A DNA stretch of 64,000 nt from CADEFX01 sp963806735 (GCA_963806735.1 CAWEBE010000059.1:115388-179387), one strand, 5' to 3'; positions 54,922 to 64,000 are shown, counted from the first letter of the stretch. The notes: a model not told the origin generated them from the sequence alone. Made by a program: numbers and translations.

Positions 54922-55653
54922 TCACCTCGTGCTCAATCGCACAAGTTTAGCATTGGCTTCGGCTGCGCCCAATTCAGCTGCTCGCGCATACCATCTCTTA
55001 GCCTCAGCCAAATCAGCGTTCAGGCCTAACGTATTTAGATGTTCAAGTTCATATGGGTCGTAGGTTTCGGCGAGCTTGTAGGCAGCGCTGGCGAGCCCCA
55101 ACTGGGCGGCACGAAGAAAGTATTGCCGCGCCACTACGATATTACCTTCGGCACGAAAGCGCTCACCGTGGATGAACAGCCTCTCGGACTGGGGTCGCTC
55201 CGCAGTGGATGGCGCCTGAGTGGAGTCAACCAGCGTTGATTTGGGATCATTTCGTTGCCCGGGCAGAGGAGCGACGGGCCCGCCAGTAGCGGCTGAGATT
55301 GATTGGGCCTGAGCTTCGGTGTCCCTTGTCTGCTTTGCCTTGGCTGCTTCGGCTTTCCTCGCCTCCTCCGCCCTGGCTTCGGCGAGCTTTCTCGCCTCCT
55401 CGGCCTTCTTTGCTGCCTCGGCCTTGGCGGCTTCGGCGAGCTTCCTCGCCTCCTCGGCTTTCCTCGCTTGCTCTACCCTCTGAGCGGCGGCCAACTTTTC
55501 AGCTGCCTCGGATTTCCTTGCCTCCTCCGCCCTGGCTTCGGCGTGCTTTCTCGCCTCCTCGGCCTTCTTTGCTGCCTCGGCCTTGGCGGCTTCGGCGAGC
55601 TTCCTCGCCTCCTCGGCTTTCCTCGCTTGCTCTACCCTCTGAGCGGCGGCCAC
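54922..55653 (-). pseudogene. coiled-coil repeat / Sel1-like protein, 3' part of a broken gene
   Basis: A 243-residue frame starting at GTG. It begins inside a KAEEARKLAEAAK coiled coil, with a 53-residue unit present twice in tandem (AAAQRVEQARKAEEARKLAE starts each copy). After residue 110 it becomes a soluble domain with Sel1-like helices: ARQYFLRAAQLGLASAAYKL and AKRWYARAAELGAAEANAKL. It continues the protein encoded at 55654-56637, from which it is separated by small deletions. A shortened product could still be made from the GTG. Confidence 0.7.
55333..55650 (-). repeat. two tandem 159-bp copies (53 codons each)
   Basis: The unit beginning with codons for AAAQRVEQARK occurs twice with a 159-base period. 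In the plus-strand reading, CTCTACCCT marks recur at 55471 and 55630. The 5' edge of the next copy carries the 4-base deletion that breaks the gene. Confidence 0.75.
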
Positions 55654-56637
55654 TTAGCTGCCTCGGCTGTCCTTCCTGGCGAGCTTCCTCCCTCCTCGCT
55701 TTTCCTGCCTCTTCAGCTTTCCTGCTCCTCGGCCCTTCGGCAAGCTTTCTCGCCTCCTCGGCTTTCCTTGCCTCTTCAGCTTTCTTGCTTCCTCGGCCTT
55801 GGCGGCTTCGGCGAGCTTCCTCGCCTCCTCGGCTTTTCTTGCCTCTTCAGCTTTCCTTGCTTCCTCGGCCTTGGCGGCTTCGGCGAGCTTCCTCGCCTCC
55901 TCGGCTTTTCTTGCCTCTTCAGCTTTCCTTGCTTCCTCGGCCTTGGCGGCTTCGGCAAGCTTCCTCGCCTCCTCGGCTTTCCTTGCTTGCTCGGCTTCAG
56001 CGGCCTTGCGCTCTTCTTCTCGGATTTCAGCAGCTTTTCTTGCGTCCTCAGCACGCGCGAGTGCGCTAGCAAGCCGCTCAGCTGCTTCACCTCTCCTTGC
56101 CTCCGCAGCCGCCGCGAGACGGCCTAGCGGATCCGGAGAGCTCTTTTCGGCTTGTTCTTCTGCACCACGGGCCGGCAGCGTCTCCATTACAGCGGGACGC
56201 TCGACGATCAGCTCGGAGCTAGCCTTTGCAAGAATCACATTTCGGGTGGTCACGAGTGTGAACTCAACTTCAGACGTGCCCACAGCGTCGGCCAAGAGTG
56301 TCATCTTGAGATCGGACAGCTCCAGCACCGGCACTTTCCAGGTGTCGCTGCCAATGGGCTCACCCGCCGAAAGCTTGACGGATGGCGGCAGGCCCCGGAT
56401 CACGATGGAGTAATTGGGTACTACACCGCGCGGTGCCACGAGACGAATGTCAACATTGATCTCTCCGGGGGCTTCGACCGTCAGGGACCGCGGGACAACG
56501 ATCTGTGTACTTGGCCCAGCCTCTTGTGCAGCGAGGCCTGCCGGACAGGCGATCATAGCCAAGAACAAATAGAACAACGTGCGTGGCGACGGTCGTCGTC
56601 TAGTAAATTCAGTCCATATGCATGCCTGCTCGACCAT
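55654..56637 (-). pseudogene. exported coiled-coil repeat protein, 5' part of a broken gene
   Basis: Residues 1-37 hold a signal or anchor helix (TLFYLFLAMIACPAGLA). Residues about 43-150 form a beta-rich domain (QIVVPRSLTVEAPGEINVDI and onward). From about 165 there is a charged Ala/Glu/Lys/Arg coiled coil with a 24-residue repeat (KAEEARKLAEAAK). Near 55783 a one-base deletion relative to sister repeats shifts the frame, so the last 50 residues (KRQGKPRRRESL and onward) are out of frame, and the reading ends at a TAA created by a 4-base deletion at 55654. The intact gene would run 56637 to 54922, about 570 residues. Confidence 0.7.
55729..56016 (-). repeat. 72-bp tandem repeats coding for a coiled coil
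   Basis: GGCGGCTTCGG marks recur at 55801, 55873 and 55945 (72 bases, 24 codons). A fourth, decayed copy lies at about 55729-55800 with a 7-base deletion and a 1-base deletion compared with the others. Confidence 0.75.
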
Positions 56638-56644
56638 TGAAGAG

Positions 56645-57748
56645 CTACCTATTCGGTACCCCAGCGTTTACGGGTCGCGATTTCCCCGACGTCCTGCGAG
56701 AAGACGTTTGAACTCCCTTGCCGGCTCGAGGAGCGAGCTCGACAGCTTTTCCCTCAGGCTTTGTGGCTGCGTCCAATTTGGTTTGCATCGCTGCAAAGCG
56801 CTGCCAACCCGGCACGGTCGCGCCAAGATTCAGCTCACGCCACTTTGCATGGTATCCGGTTTCTTTTTGCAGCTTGGGCAAGCGCTCGAACAGGTAGTTG
56901 ATGAAGCGCTCGATGCGCTGGTGGCGCTCACTGTGCTTTGGCCATGCATAAATGGCCAGCACGGCCGGAACGGAAATCGTTTGGATCGACTGGCCGTCCG
57001 CAATGAGATCGGGATAGTCAGCCGCCTCAAGCTGCGCTGGCAAGTAATACTCTTCCAGCTTCTCGGTGAGTGGAACGGGTAGGAACCTAAAGCCTTCCGG
57101 CCACTTACGGCGCACGAACGGATCAAGCGGCTTGGCCGAGACAAAGACGACGGCGGCGAACTTGTCGCTCTTGGCCATTTCGGCCATGGCAACAGGATGT
57201 GGTACGAACTGCGCAGCGACCTTGATACCCAGTCGCTCGAAGATAATCGGCCCTGAGTAGGCCGCAGCAGTCCCGTGTGTGTTGAAATTGACAGGCTTGC
57301 CGACCAGATCTTCTAAACTCTTTATCTCGGGGCGGACAAAAACGTGCACCTCCGAAGGAAACAAGTGGGTGAGATAGTGGATGCGTTTGCCGATGCTGGC
57401 GATCTTGGAATCTTTCTTGAAGTGTTCGAGCACATCTCCATTGACGATCGCCGCATCGACGCCGCGGAGATAGAGCAGGTCATACACGTTTTCAAACGGT
57501 CCGCGCGTTACGATCGGTAGAACGCGCATTTTTGTGCCATCGTCAACGACGCGCGCGAGCTCGGTAGCAAAACGAAGTGGTGCCCCCTCAGGCAGACCCG
57601 CGGCAAGGCCGATCGTGGCGCTATTGATCTCGCGCATCAGTTGGGTCTCATAACTGCCAAGTGGTACCGCTGGCTGCGCCAGGACACCGGCCGACAGCAT
57701 GAAAGAACCGTGCAGCAGACCGCACAACCAGATGAGAGCGGGCCGCAT
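56645..57748 (-). CDS. TAXI family TRAP-type solute-binding protein
   Basis: A 367-residue periplasmic protein with a signal peptide (LIWLCGLLHGSFMLSAGVLA). The start is 57748, just after AAGAAGGG. ATGLAAG-type features appear as NSATIGLAAGLPEGAPLRFA, followed by RGVDAAIVNGDVLEHFKKDS and DLVGKPVNFNTHGTAAAYSG, typical of TAXI proteins that bind small carboxylates or amino acids. No TRAP permease genes lie nearby, so it may work with a distant DctQM protein or be a sensor partner. The DsrE gene ends 64 bases upstream. Confidence 0.8.
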   Translation of the reverse strand: MRPALIWLCGLLHGSFMLSAGVLAQPAVPLGSYETQLMREINSATIGLAAGLPEGAPLRFATELARVVDDGTKMRVLPIVTRGPFENVYDLLYLRGVDAAIVNGDVLEHFKKDSKIASIGKRIHYLTHLFPSEVHVFVRPEIKSLEDLVGKPVNFNTHGTAAAYSGPIIFERLGIKVAAQFVPHPVAMAEMAKSDKFAAVVFVSAKPLDPFVRRKWPEGFRFLPVPLTEKLEEYYLPAQLEAADYPDLIADGQSIQTISVPAVLAIYAWPKHSERHQRIERFINYLFERLPKLQKETGYHAKWRELNLGATVPGWQRFAAMQTKLDAATKPEGKAVELAPRAGKGVQTSSRRTSGKSRPVNAGVPNR

Positions 57749-57812
57749 CGACAAACCCTTCTTCAAATGTGCAAAAAAATAGTGAGAGACTGACATTTGT
57801 AGGGCCCGCGAT

Positions 57813-58292
57813 TTATCGACCGGAAGGACGGATGTAAGCGTAACCCTGCTTCTGCAACTCGATGAGCCGTACGACACCCGAAGGGACCAATCGCGCTTCG
57901 CTCACCAGCGAAACGTCATTACCCTCCTGCTTTGCCATGTTGGCTCGCGTGTTGCTGCAGGCCGTGAATGAGATCTCTGGAGCCATTGACATCTCGGCGA
58001 TCCGCTGTTTGACCGGACTTGTATCGGCTCGCAGCATATGTAGCCCGGGGCCGTAGGTAACGATCTCGATTGCCACCGTCTCTCCCTTGGCTTTGTAGTA
58101 TTCGAGGACATTTTTGGCGTTGTTGAGCGCCAGGTTCATGACTTTGGGATCGTTGTCATCGACATGGATTGCGACCCTATGGGCCGCACTTCGGCTTGGT
58201 GGGAATATTTGCGCTGGTGCAGGTAGCGAAATGGTCATCAACAGGAGCGCCCCCAGGGCGGCCTGTTTGAAAATGCCAAGATATGTGCGCAT
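57813..58292 (-). CDS. exported DsrE/YchN-family protein
   Basis: A 159-residue protein with a signal peptide (QAALGALLLMTISLPAPA). The DsrE-like core has VAIHVDDNDPKVMNLALNNA, VAIEIVTYGPGLHMLRADTS and a single cysteine in FTACSNTRANMAKQEG, the position used for persulfide chemistry in DsrE-type proteins. It is probably periplasmic and forms a unit with the TAXI protein 64 bases downstream. Confidence 0.78.
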   Translation of the reverse strand: MRTYLGIFKQAALGALLLMTISLPAPAQIFPPSRSAAHRVAIHVDDNDPKVMNLALNNAKNVLEYYKAKGETVAIEIVTYGPGLHMLRADTSPVKQRIAEMSMAPEISFTACSNTRANMAKQEGNDVSLVSEARLVPSGVVRLIELQKQGYAYIRPSGR

Positions 58293-58838
58293 GGCGCTTG
58301 GGGTCCGAGATCACGTTGCTTAATTGATGAAATCTTAAGGCAAGTGACCTGACGACACATATCGATTGGGATGGTTACCGACCATCCGCTTACGTTGTAA
58401 AATGGCGTGACGTAACAACAAGTGGGCTGACCGAGTACGCGCCAAGGGGCGTTTTCCAGCGATTGTAGGCGCGCTCGACTAGCGCGCTATCCAGCTCCGT
58501 GTCAGTTGAGATGCGAGTGCGGTGTGGGGCACCGTGGTTCCTAAAAACCAGATTCCCTTATTGTCGCTCTCGTGGATGCAGCGCGAGACCATGGCATCGG
58601 ACTTGTGCGTGGCTGCGGAAACGTCAGCTCCCGAGACCAAAGCGGACATGGCTCGGTGCCCATCGCCTAGCTGCATCTGACCCACACCAGACCATATTGC
58701 CGCCTCGCTAAATGTTGTTCGCGCCACTCACGACCCGACATCTTGAGCGCCTGTTCTGGTTTTCCGATGATCGGCACGTGCGAGGTGCGTCACCGGGCCT
58801 TGGAAAGTCGACCCCGAACTGACATCGGCCCACTTCCT
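58293..58838. other. intergenic region, no gene recognised
   Basis: 546 bases. The first 150 bases upstream of the DsrE gene are relatively A/T-rich and should hold its promoter. No RNA gene or protein frame is convincing; a minus-strand frame at 58479-58727 looks like chance. A short CGCC/GGCG hairpin followed by TTTT lies near 58440-58460, a weak terminator candidate. Confidence 0.35.
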
Positions 58839-59978
58839 TCAGTGCAGGTGTGGACCAAATTCATCGCGGGATAAATGCCGAACGGCGATCACGGCTGAGA
58901 TCAATAGAGGCGTGGCGAGGAAGGCTCCGATTGGTCCCCACATCCAGGCCCAGAACGCAATGGACAGGAAAACCAGGAACGGATTTAGCGTCAGCCGATG
59001 CCCCACGACGGTTGGTGTCAAGAGTTGGCCCTCTATAGTGGTGATGCCGAGATACGCCGCCGGAGCAACAAGGGCTTGACCGACGGTCGGAAAGCTCAAG
59101 AGCCCGATCACGAACAAAGCGGCAATCATGATGATCGGGCCGAGGTAGGGAATGAAATTCAGGGTAGCAGCGAGGACGCCCCACAGTAGCGGATGTGGCA
59201 GCCCAACTGCCCAGGTCATTGTCGCCACCACGACGCCAAGGCAAAGATTGACAAGCGCGAGAGTACCGAAAAACTTGCTCATGTTGCTCTCCGCGTCATC
59301 AAGAATGCTTCGCGTGGTTGCGCGCGCAGCGGGTCCGGAGAAGAAAAAGACAATCCCTGATTTGATCTCGCGCTGATAGATCAAATAGAAGAGCATTGCG
59401 AAGAAGAAGAGCATGAACTCAGTTACAATCGGCGTCATCGCAGACAGTATACCCTTGACGATCGACGACGAGCCTTCTTCCACCGCTACGGCCGGGGTCG
59501 AGTTTCCCGAGACCTCCGCCAGTGCCTTTCCGATCTCGTCCAAGAGCGCCATCGGCTGGCTCAACAGCTGTAATTTCTGTTTGATGAGAGCACCTAATTC
59601 TGCAGTCCGACCGACCCAGTAGGCTAGTGGCGTCGACAGCAGCCCGATGATGCTCAGGATTATTAGCAGCGCTGCCAAGGTAACGACAACGACCGCTAAT
59701 GCTCTCGGGATTCCCCTTCTGGCTCCATCTTCGATCAGGGGAAGCAGGATCGTGCCAACCACCCACGCGAGGACGATTGGCACAAGGACGCTTTGCGTTA
59801 CAAAGGCTGTGTAGCCCAGCGCGAGGCAAAATAAGCCAATGATCGAGATGCGCTCAGCCCATGCCCAAAGATCGTGCGGCGAATGCTCAACCTTCTGGAG
59901 GTGTGGTGCGTACTGCATGCGTCTGCCTTCACGCCACCGCCTCGGAAGTTCCTGCAGTCTGCTTCGGACGTGCTCCAT
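58839..59978 (-). CDS. AI-2E family transporter (PerM-like)
   Basis: A 379-residue membrane protein with seven to eight helices. ISIIGLFCLALGYTAFVTQS opens the helical part. The conserved central segment is LATLNFIPYLGPIIMIAALF (partly seen as LLWGVLAATLNFIPYLGP) and the C-terminal region GITTIEGQLLTPTVVGHRLT with LNPFLVFLSIAFWAWMWGPI is diagnostic of the family. Members export autoinducer-2 or ions in some bacteria; substrate here is unknown. The true start may be internal (residue 21, MQYAPHLQ). Confidence 0.88.
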   Translation of the reverse strand: MEHVRSRLQELPRRWREGRRMQYAPHLQKVEHSPHDLWAWAERISIIGLFCLALGYTAFVTQSVLVPIVLAWVVGTILLPLIEDGARRGIPRALAVVVVTLAALLIILSIIGLLSTPLAYWVGRTAELGALIKQKLQLLSQPMALLDEIGKALAEVSGNSTPAVAVEEGSSSIVKGILSAMTPIVTEFMLFFFAMLFYLIYQREIKSGIVFFFSGPAARATTRSILDDAESNMSKFFGTLALVNLCLGVVVATMTWAVGLPHPLLWGVLAATLNFIPYLGPIIMIAALFVIGLLSFPTVGQALVAPAAYLGITTIEGQLLTPTVVGHRLTLNPFLVFLSIAFWAWMWGPIGAFLATPLLISAVIAVRHLSRDEFGPHLH

Positions 59979-60093
59979 GGACGATGTCCTCAGGCTCCGG
60001 CCTGCTGCAATTCTCTAGCAGGCAGCCCCGGTCATTGCAGCAGGCTCATCGTCGACGCGTTCGACGCGCCAGCGTCCCGAGGCGCGGCTCGAC

Positions 60094-60294
60094 CTATCCG
60101 GCCTGCTGATCGCAGGAGGGATTGCGGGCGCGGTCTGCGCGTCGACGCATTCCCGCGCCGCGAAAATCGTCCAAGCGAGTGTAGAAGCGTGGGCGCGATT
60201 GCGAGGCCCCCAGCTTCGTTTGCGCCTTCGTGATGTGGCTGGTGCGCGCCGTCTCCTCGTCCACCGCAAGCGCCTTGGCGATCAGGATGTTCAT
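60094..60294 (-). pseudogene. LuxR-type HTH remnant overlapping the metalloprotease stop
   Basis: A 66-codon frame whose ATG overlaps the metalloprotease TGA (ATGA). The first 30 residues (LIAKALAVDEETARTSHITK, then AQTKLGAS) look like the last two helices of a LuxR/GerE DNA-binding domain. The first helix is missing and the remainder is Arg-rich and not domain-like. It may be a fusion remnant. The rest of the gap from 59979 to 60093 shows nothing. Confidence 0.35.
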
Positions 60295-61949
60295 CTAAAG
60301 CCGGCAACGCGCGCAGCCTGTTCTCTGATGACGCGTGAATTGTCGAGCTCGGACGATCCTGCAGGCTCGCCATTGACCATCACCTTGGGGCCGGACCAGA
60401 CGGGCAACCGGGTACAGCCGCCGCAGCTTTCCTTGTAGCTCATGATATCACGCCACTTGGTTCCGTTGACGTAGCCGTGGCCATAGGGGAAGGGCGTCTT
60501 ACTGTCATCCATGTTCAGATCGTGACGTGCCCCGATCAGGTGCCCAATTTCGTGCACCAGGGAGTAGGTGGTTGCTGCACACTCGTGATGCACGACTGAG
60601 AACGCTTCGTCCGCGTCGGCATGGACACGCGTCGAGAGCCCGCATCCGTTCGCATCGTCAACAATGAGGACGGCGACATCTGCGCGGTATTTGTTGCGCA
60701 AGCCCTGGATCTCATCCATGTAGCCGTCCTTGTCATGAAAGCGCCAAACGTGGTCGAAGTGCGTGCCTTTCTCCACATAGTTGGTTTGATAAGCCTGCAC
60801 GAGCCTGAGCTTTACGTGGCCCACATTGCTTTTGCGGAATGATTCATTTCCCTCCTCGATGGCAAGGTCGATGAGTTCGCGCCTGATGTCGGCGTAATGG
60901 CTTGCAGCCTTGGGCGTGTAGGCGACGATCAGATCGATGACGACGTCGTTGGATGGGGCGCCATCCTTTGTGGTGGGGCGCTCGGCTTTGTCCTTCGCTG
61001 TCGTCGGCTTGCCAGGCGGTGCAAACGCGAGTTGCTGCTTGTTGTTCGGCTGCGCTCGCATGCCCGCGGTCACTCCCCTCAAAATGCTTGCATCGCCGTG
61101 CTTCACAAGCAACTCGTCGCGCAAGCTCGGGTCGTCGACACGCATGCGCTCGGGCATTGGCGCATGCTCCTGCGGCATCTTCTCCTCGCTCATATCGACG
61201 ATGGCATAGATCCGGTCCTTGATGTGCCGGATGGCATGGATATGCCCCTCATGGCGGACCGTGCCGGCCATTTTGCCACTCGGCCACCACATCAGGGTGA
61301 CATGGGCGCCGGTGCCTTCGACTGTGCCCCTCCAGATCGCCCGGTCAGGCTTGATGTCGATGCTCGTGCGGTTGATCGTGAGGACGGTTTTTTCGCTTAG
61401 GGTGACGACAATCTTCGGCAAGCCATCTTTCGCTTCGCCGGTCAGTGCATGCTCGAGCATCTCGGGAGCCGGCCCCATCATCAGTTTGACGCCCATGGCC
61501 GACTTAGAGGCCTTGGCCTGATCCATGATGGCTTTCTGCTTCCCGCTCATGGTCATGTCGGCCGGTGGCGGGCGGAAGATATGATGTGAATCCCGACCGA
61601 CCTCGGTCACGACGGCACCATGCTGAGCTGCGGTTTTCTTCAATGCCTCCACTTTGCTCTTGGGCACGGACCAAACCTCGGCCTTCGTTAACGACAAGTC
61701 GTTCCCCGTCGTCTCCCCGGAGTGCTTCTTGAATGCGTCGCGCATGCGAGCGAGCACATTCGAGAGCCGTGATTTGCTCTCCTTATCCTTGTGTGCAGAC
61801 GCCGGGGGCTTCGAGATGATGAGTTGAACACGCTCTTCCTCCACCAGAGGCGTCGCGGGAGAAAGGGCTTGAGCCAGGACCGGGCTTGCCACGAAGCAGG
61901 CCATCAGCCCGAGCAGCAATGGCATCAATTGAGTGCGACGGTATGGCAT
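60291..61949 (-). CDS. exported M12-like zinc metalloprotease
   Basis: A 552-residue protein with a Sec signal (LMPLLLGLMACFVASPVLA). Residues 30-300 form a prodomain. The catalytic domain begins near DVVIDLIVAYTPKAASHYAD and carries the reprolysin/metzincin zinc motif HEIGHLIGARHD (HExxHxxGxxHD), followed by the Met-turn segment WRDIMSYKES. It is expected to be periplasmic or secreted and zinc-dependent, made as a zymogen. The ATG at 61949 (MPYRRTQL) is preferred to 62000 because it starts the signal peptide. Confidence 0.9.
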   Translation of the reverse strand: MPYRRTQLMPLLLGLMACFVASPVLAQALSPATPLVEEERVQLIISKPPASAHKDKESKSRLSNVLARMRDAFKKHSGETTGNDLSLTKAEVWSVPKSKVEALKKTAAQHGAVVTEVGRDSHHIFRPPPADMTMSGKQKAIMDQAKASKSAMGVKLMMGPAPEMLEHALTGEAKDGLPKIVVTLSEKTVLTINRTSIDIKPDRAIWRGTVEGTGAHVTLMWWPSGKMAGTVRHEGHIHAIRHIKDRIYAIVDMSEEKMPQEHAPMPERMRVDDPSLRDELLVKHGDASILRGVTAGMRAQPNNKQQLAFAPPGKPTTAKDKAERPTTKDGAPSNDVVIDLIVAYTPKAASHYADIRRELIDLAIEEGNESFRKSNVGHVKLRLVQAYQTNYVEKGTHFDHVWRFHDKDGYMDEIQGLRNKYRADVAVLIVDDANGCGLSTRVHADADEAFSVVHHECAATTYSLVHEIGHLIGARHDLNMDDSKTPFPYGHGYVNGTKWRDIMSYKESCGGCTRLPVWSGPKVMVNGEPAGSSELDNSRVIREQAARVAGFR

Positions 61950-62132
61950 GGCACGGCATGGATCTCGATTAGGTGCATTTCCCGCACGAGCCCCGCTCAA
62001 CGGCTGCGGCGCATTGGAACGTGACTAGGATGGGCCTGCTATTCGCGAGGAAGCCACGGCGAATGGACGGGCTCTCCAGCCGATCTGAAAAGCCCCATCC
62101 AACAGTTTGGCGTCGGCGTGACGGCAGCGGAC

Positions 62133-62390
62133 CTACCTGCCTTGGTCGTCGAGTTGTTGAAAGAAGTTCGCGGCATTGAATTCATCACCCGCGCTGCACG
62201 CATCGAACGCGCGTAGTGCAATACGGTTTGCGTCCGCGATCTTCTCCGCTGGGAGGCCGGCAGCCTTCTCTCTGTGGAACTTTTCTATCGCGGTTTTGTA
62301 CAAGGCCCCGCAATCCATTTTGCCCTGAGCCGAGGCTGCTCCGGCGATGACACCCAGCGCGGCAATACCAATGAGAACAGACTTAAGCAT
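62133..62390 (-). CDS. small secreted protein, 85 aa
   Basis: A signal peptide (LIGIAALGVIAGAASAQ) is followed by a helical mature part of about 63 residues with two cysteines: MDCGALYKTAIEKF and AFDACSAGDEFNAANFFQQL. The start has GAGGAGAA. The two-Cys helical pattern suggests a disulfide-linked periplasmic protein. Function unknown. Confidence 0.75.
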   Translation of the reverse strand: MLKSVLIGIAALGVIAGAASAQGKMDCGALYKTAIEKFHREKAAGLPAEKIADANRIALRAFDACSAGDEFNAANFFQQLDDQGR

Positions 62391-62685
62391 GCGATTCTCC
62401 TCGTAATGACAGGTCGGCTGGGGGCTACGCCACCCAGCGCAGCGTCAGCTGGCTATGCCGCGCTGCAGTCATTGACGCTACGCCGGCAACGAGCGGGCCA
62501 GTATCGGGCAAAACCCCGCCCCGGCCTGCGCGAATACCTAAGCTAATGCCGCGATACAAAGGCGCGAGGCTCAACCTGCAAGCCGCCGCTCGCGGGGCCC
62601 AACCGTCAGCGAAACGCTTTGGGCGCCGGCCCGTCTGTGAGGCAGATATGCGGGTTCGGGCTGAGCCAGAACGGGTGCCCCGCGT
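62391..62685. other. intergenic region, no gene recognised
   Basis: About 295 bases with no convincing frame; it carries the promoter of the small secreted protein that starts at 62390. Confidence 0.35.
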
Positions 62686-63000
62686 TCACCGTAGCCGGGT
62701 GACATGTGCGGCCAAGTCTGGGACGAGACGCACACGATAGGTGGCGTTTGCGCAGCGTAGGGCCCAAACTGTTTCGTTGGGTTTCGAGGCCTGTCGGTTT
62801 CGCGTGGCGACAATGGGCTGTTTACAAGGGTAGCCCTGCGTACGTATCTGGGCCGCGATGATAGTGCTGGGCGTTTCAGCCCGAGCCGTCACAGCGACCA
62901 ACAATGATGCGAAGGACATCCCAGCAGCTACCGCCACTTTTGTCCAAGCGCGCGGACTACAGCGTGCGTAACAAGATGGCACAACTCTGCCCAATTCCAC
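62686..63000 (-). CDS. small secreted protein with two-Cys domain
   Basis: A 104-residue protein. The hydrophobic VAVAAGMSFASLLVAVTARA serves as a signal, cleaved after ARA near residue 41. The mature part IIAAQIRTQGYPCKQPIVAT and VWALRCANATYRVRLVPD, with one Cys in each half, matches a short rhizobial exported family of unknown function. The start may be this ATG or a later one at 62919 (MSFASLL), which would shorten the n-region. Confidence 0.65.
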   Translation of the reverse strand: MELGRVVPSCYARCSPRAWTKVAVAAGMSFASLLVAVTARAETPSTIIAAQIRTQGYPCKQPIVATRNRQASKPNETVWALRCANATYRVRLVPDLAAHVTRLR

Positions 63001-63304
63001 TTTGGAGCCTCCGCTGTTCGTCCCACGGCTGGCACCGACCTGCCGCAGCGTGACGATCCTAAGTCCAGATGGCGCCGGAGCAGATGGATGGTGGCTTCCA
63101 CGCTAATCGTGGCGACCGCCACTGCACATGAGATCGTACCGAAACCGGCAAGCCCTTTGCGGGTGGTCCGAGCAGGTGATACGAACTTGGTGGCGTCCTG
63201 TAAGTGAATGTGCCCGCATTCGAGGCGTCTTGCTTCAATTTCCCATTTGAGCCCGCGTGCCCGATACGGACTGCGCGGGCTAAACAATCCAAGTTCGGCG
63301 CTTG
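63001..63304. other. intergenic region, no gene recognised
   Basis: 304 bases between two small exported-protein genes. Minus-strand frames are open but overlap the downstream gene out of frame and are not protein-like. Confidence 0.35.
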
Positions 63305-63700
63305 CTACTTGCGAGCGTACTCGAAGGGCGGCATTGCGCGTATGATCTCCTTGGTTGCGCCGGGCAGCATCAGCCGATCATTGCTCATTCGAAATTGCTT
63401 GGCGGGAATGGCGACGTCGTGTGTGCCGAGGCCAAGGAAGCCACCTGTGCCAACGATGGCGTCCGATGCCGGGCCGTCCTTCGTGACAATTAGATCCTCA
63501 ACCTTGCCGATATTCTCGTCCTTGTCGTTGTGGACGGGTTGACCGATGATCTGACGCCGCGCGCTCCATCCGTTGATGACGTCGTTGAGTTCGATGACGG
63601 TCACGCCGAGTTTGGTGGATCCTGCGGTCTGTGCGTCCACGTCTGTCGTAACGGATGTGAGAAGCAATGCCACCAAGCCGCCATAGAGCATTTGTCGCAT
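63305..63700 (-). CDS. exported PRC-barrel domain protein
   Basis: A 131-residue protein starting MRQMLYGGLVALLLTSVTTD, a signal peptide. The PRC-barrel (photosynthetic-reaction-centre H-like) fold is indicated by QIIGQPVHNDKDENIGKVED followed by LIVTKDGPASDAIVGTGGFL and HDVAIPAKQFRMSNDRLML. Such periplasmic proteins are common in rhizobia. The start is set by CAGGAGACC upstream of 63700. Confidence 0.82.
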   Translation of the reverse strand: MRQMLYGGLVALLLTSVTTDVDAQTAGSTKLGVTVIELNDVINGWSARRQIIGQPVHNDKDENIGKVEDLIVTKDGPASDAIVGTGGFLGLGTHDVAIPAKQFRMSNDRLMLPGATKEIIRAMPPFEYARK

Positions 63701-64000
63701 GGTCGGTCTCCTGATTGTTGAGGGGTTCTGCTCAGCATCGGAAAGACGTGCCGCGTTCGCCAACCTATGAGCCGTACGGGCACGGACAATGGGCACAAAC
63801 CCGGAAAGCGATTTAGGGCTCACCACCAAAGCACGTTATGGCTGAACGGTGACGGTGAGCGCGAGTTGGTCTTCGATGCGCTGCATATCGGCCCATGGCA
63901 CTCTACGCAAACGTCGGTTATTCATCGAAAAGAACAGATGATGGCCAAGTATCGGAATAAAGCGCCAGAGGAAGTGTCGGAATGAACGATGGTGATCAAA
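63701..64000. other. terminal 300 bases
   Basis: No gene was recognised. A plus-strand 72-codon frame (63767-63985) has no ribosome site or recognisable pattern. A gene may begin beyond the window edge. Confidence 0.35.

Noticed and set aside
63767..63985. 72-codon frame at the right edge
   Set aside because: No ribosome site, no recognisable family and overlaps the promoter region of the PRC-barrel gene.

Overview
The window looks like a high-GC alphaproteobacterial chromosome, most likely a soil or freshwater member of the Hyphomicrobiales (Bradyrhizobium relatives). The evidence is gene content: two TctABC/Bug tripartite importers, Liv and Opp ABC importers, a HAMP-array hybrid kinase, an HWE-family kinase and many small secreted proteins. 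No rRNA, tRNA, CRISPR array or complete mobile element was found. The identification rests on protein motifs read by eye.

Layout. 236-1539: small membrane protein and an LrgA/LrgB pair. 1659-4431: dienelactone hydrolase with its middle deleted, a secreted protein, a YpsA-like SLOG protein and a zinc dehydrogenase. 4732-10301 (+): VOC epimerase, enoyl-CoA hydratase and hyuA-hyuB. These converge on a minus-strand operon (18869 down to 10345) of amidohydrolase, divergent SDR, hotdog thioesterase, acyl-CoA ligase and a Liv-type importer. Together they read as uptake, CoA activation and breakdown of an unidentified organic acid. 19094-24429: envelope locus with a trypsin-like lipoprotein and three otherwise unrelated proteins that end in the same cysteine-containing C-terminal tail; this is the best candidate here for something undescribed. 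24490-32678: two histidine kinases, one carrying eleven tandem 92-residue HAMP-type repeats. 33662-36646: first tctCBA operon. 37222-44371: M81 (MlrC-like) protein with an Opp/Dpp importer. 44815-45244: mosaic of gene fragments (M81, rpoC, IS1182-type transposase). 45356-50625: second tctCBA operon flanked by a Zn-dehydrogenase and a Gfo/Idh/MocA protein. 51219-64000: stress and envelope genes (FMN reductase, metallo-beta-lactamase-fold protein, YghU-type GST, a decayed coiled-coil/Sel1 gene, TAXI binding protein, DsrE, AI-2E transporter, M12-like metalloprotease, PRC-barrel protein) plus further gene debris.

A striking property is the number of broken genes. Single-base frameshifts interrupt hyuB, livG, the liv binding protein, the HAMP-array kinase and a monooxygenase-like gene; most lie in short G/C runs. 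A coiled-coil gene carries several small deletions, a nitronate monooxygenase fragment has an in-frame TAG, and the dienelactone hydrolase has a clean in-frame internal deletion. The one-base events could be assembly errors; the larger deletions and chimeric debris are more likely real.
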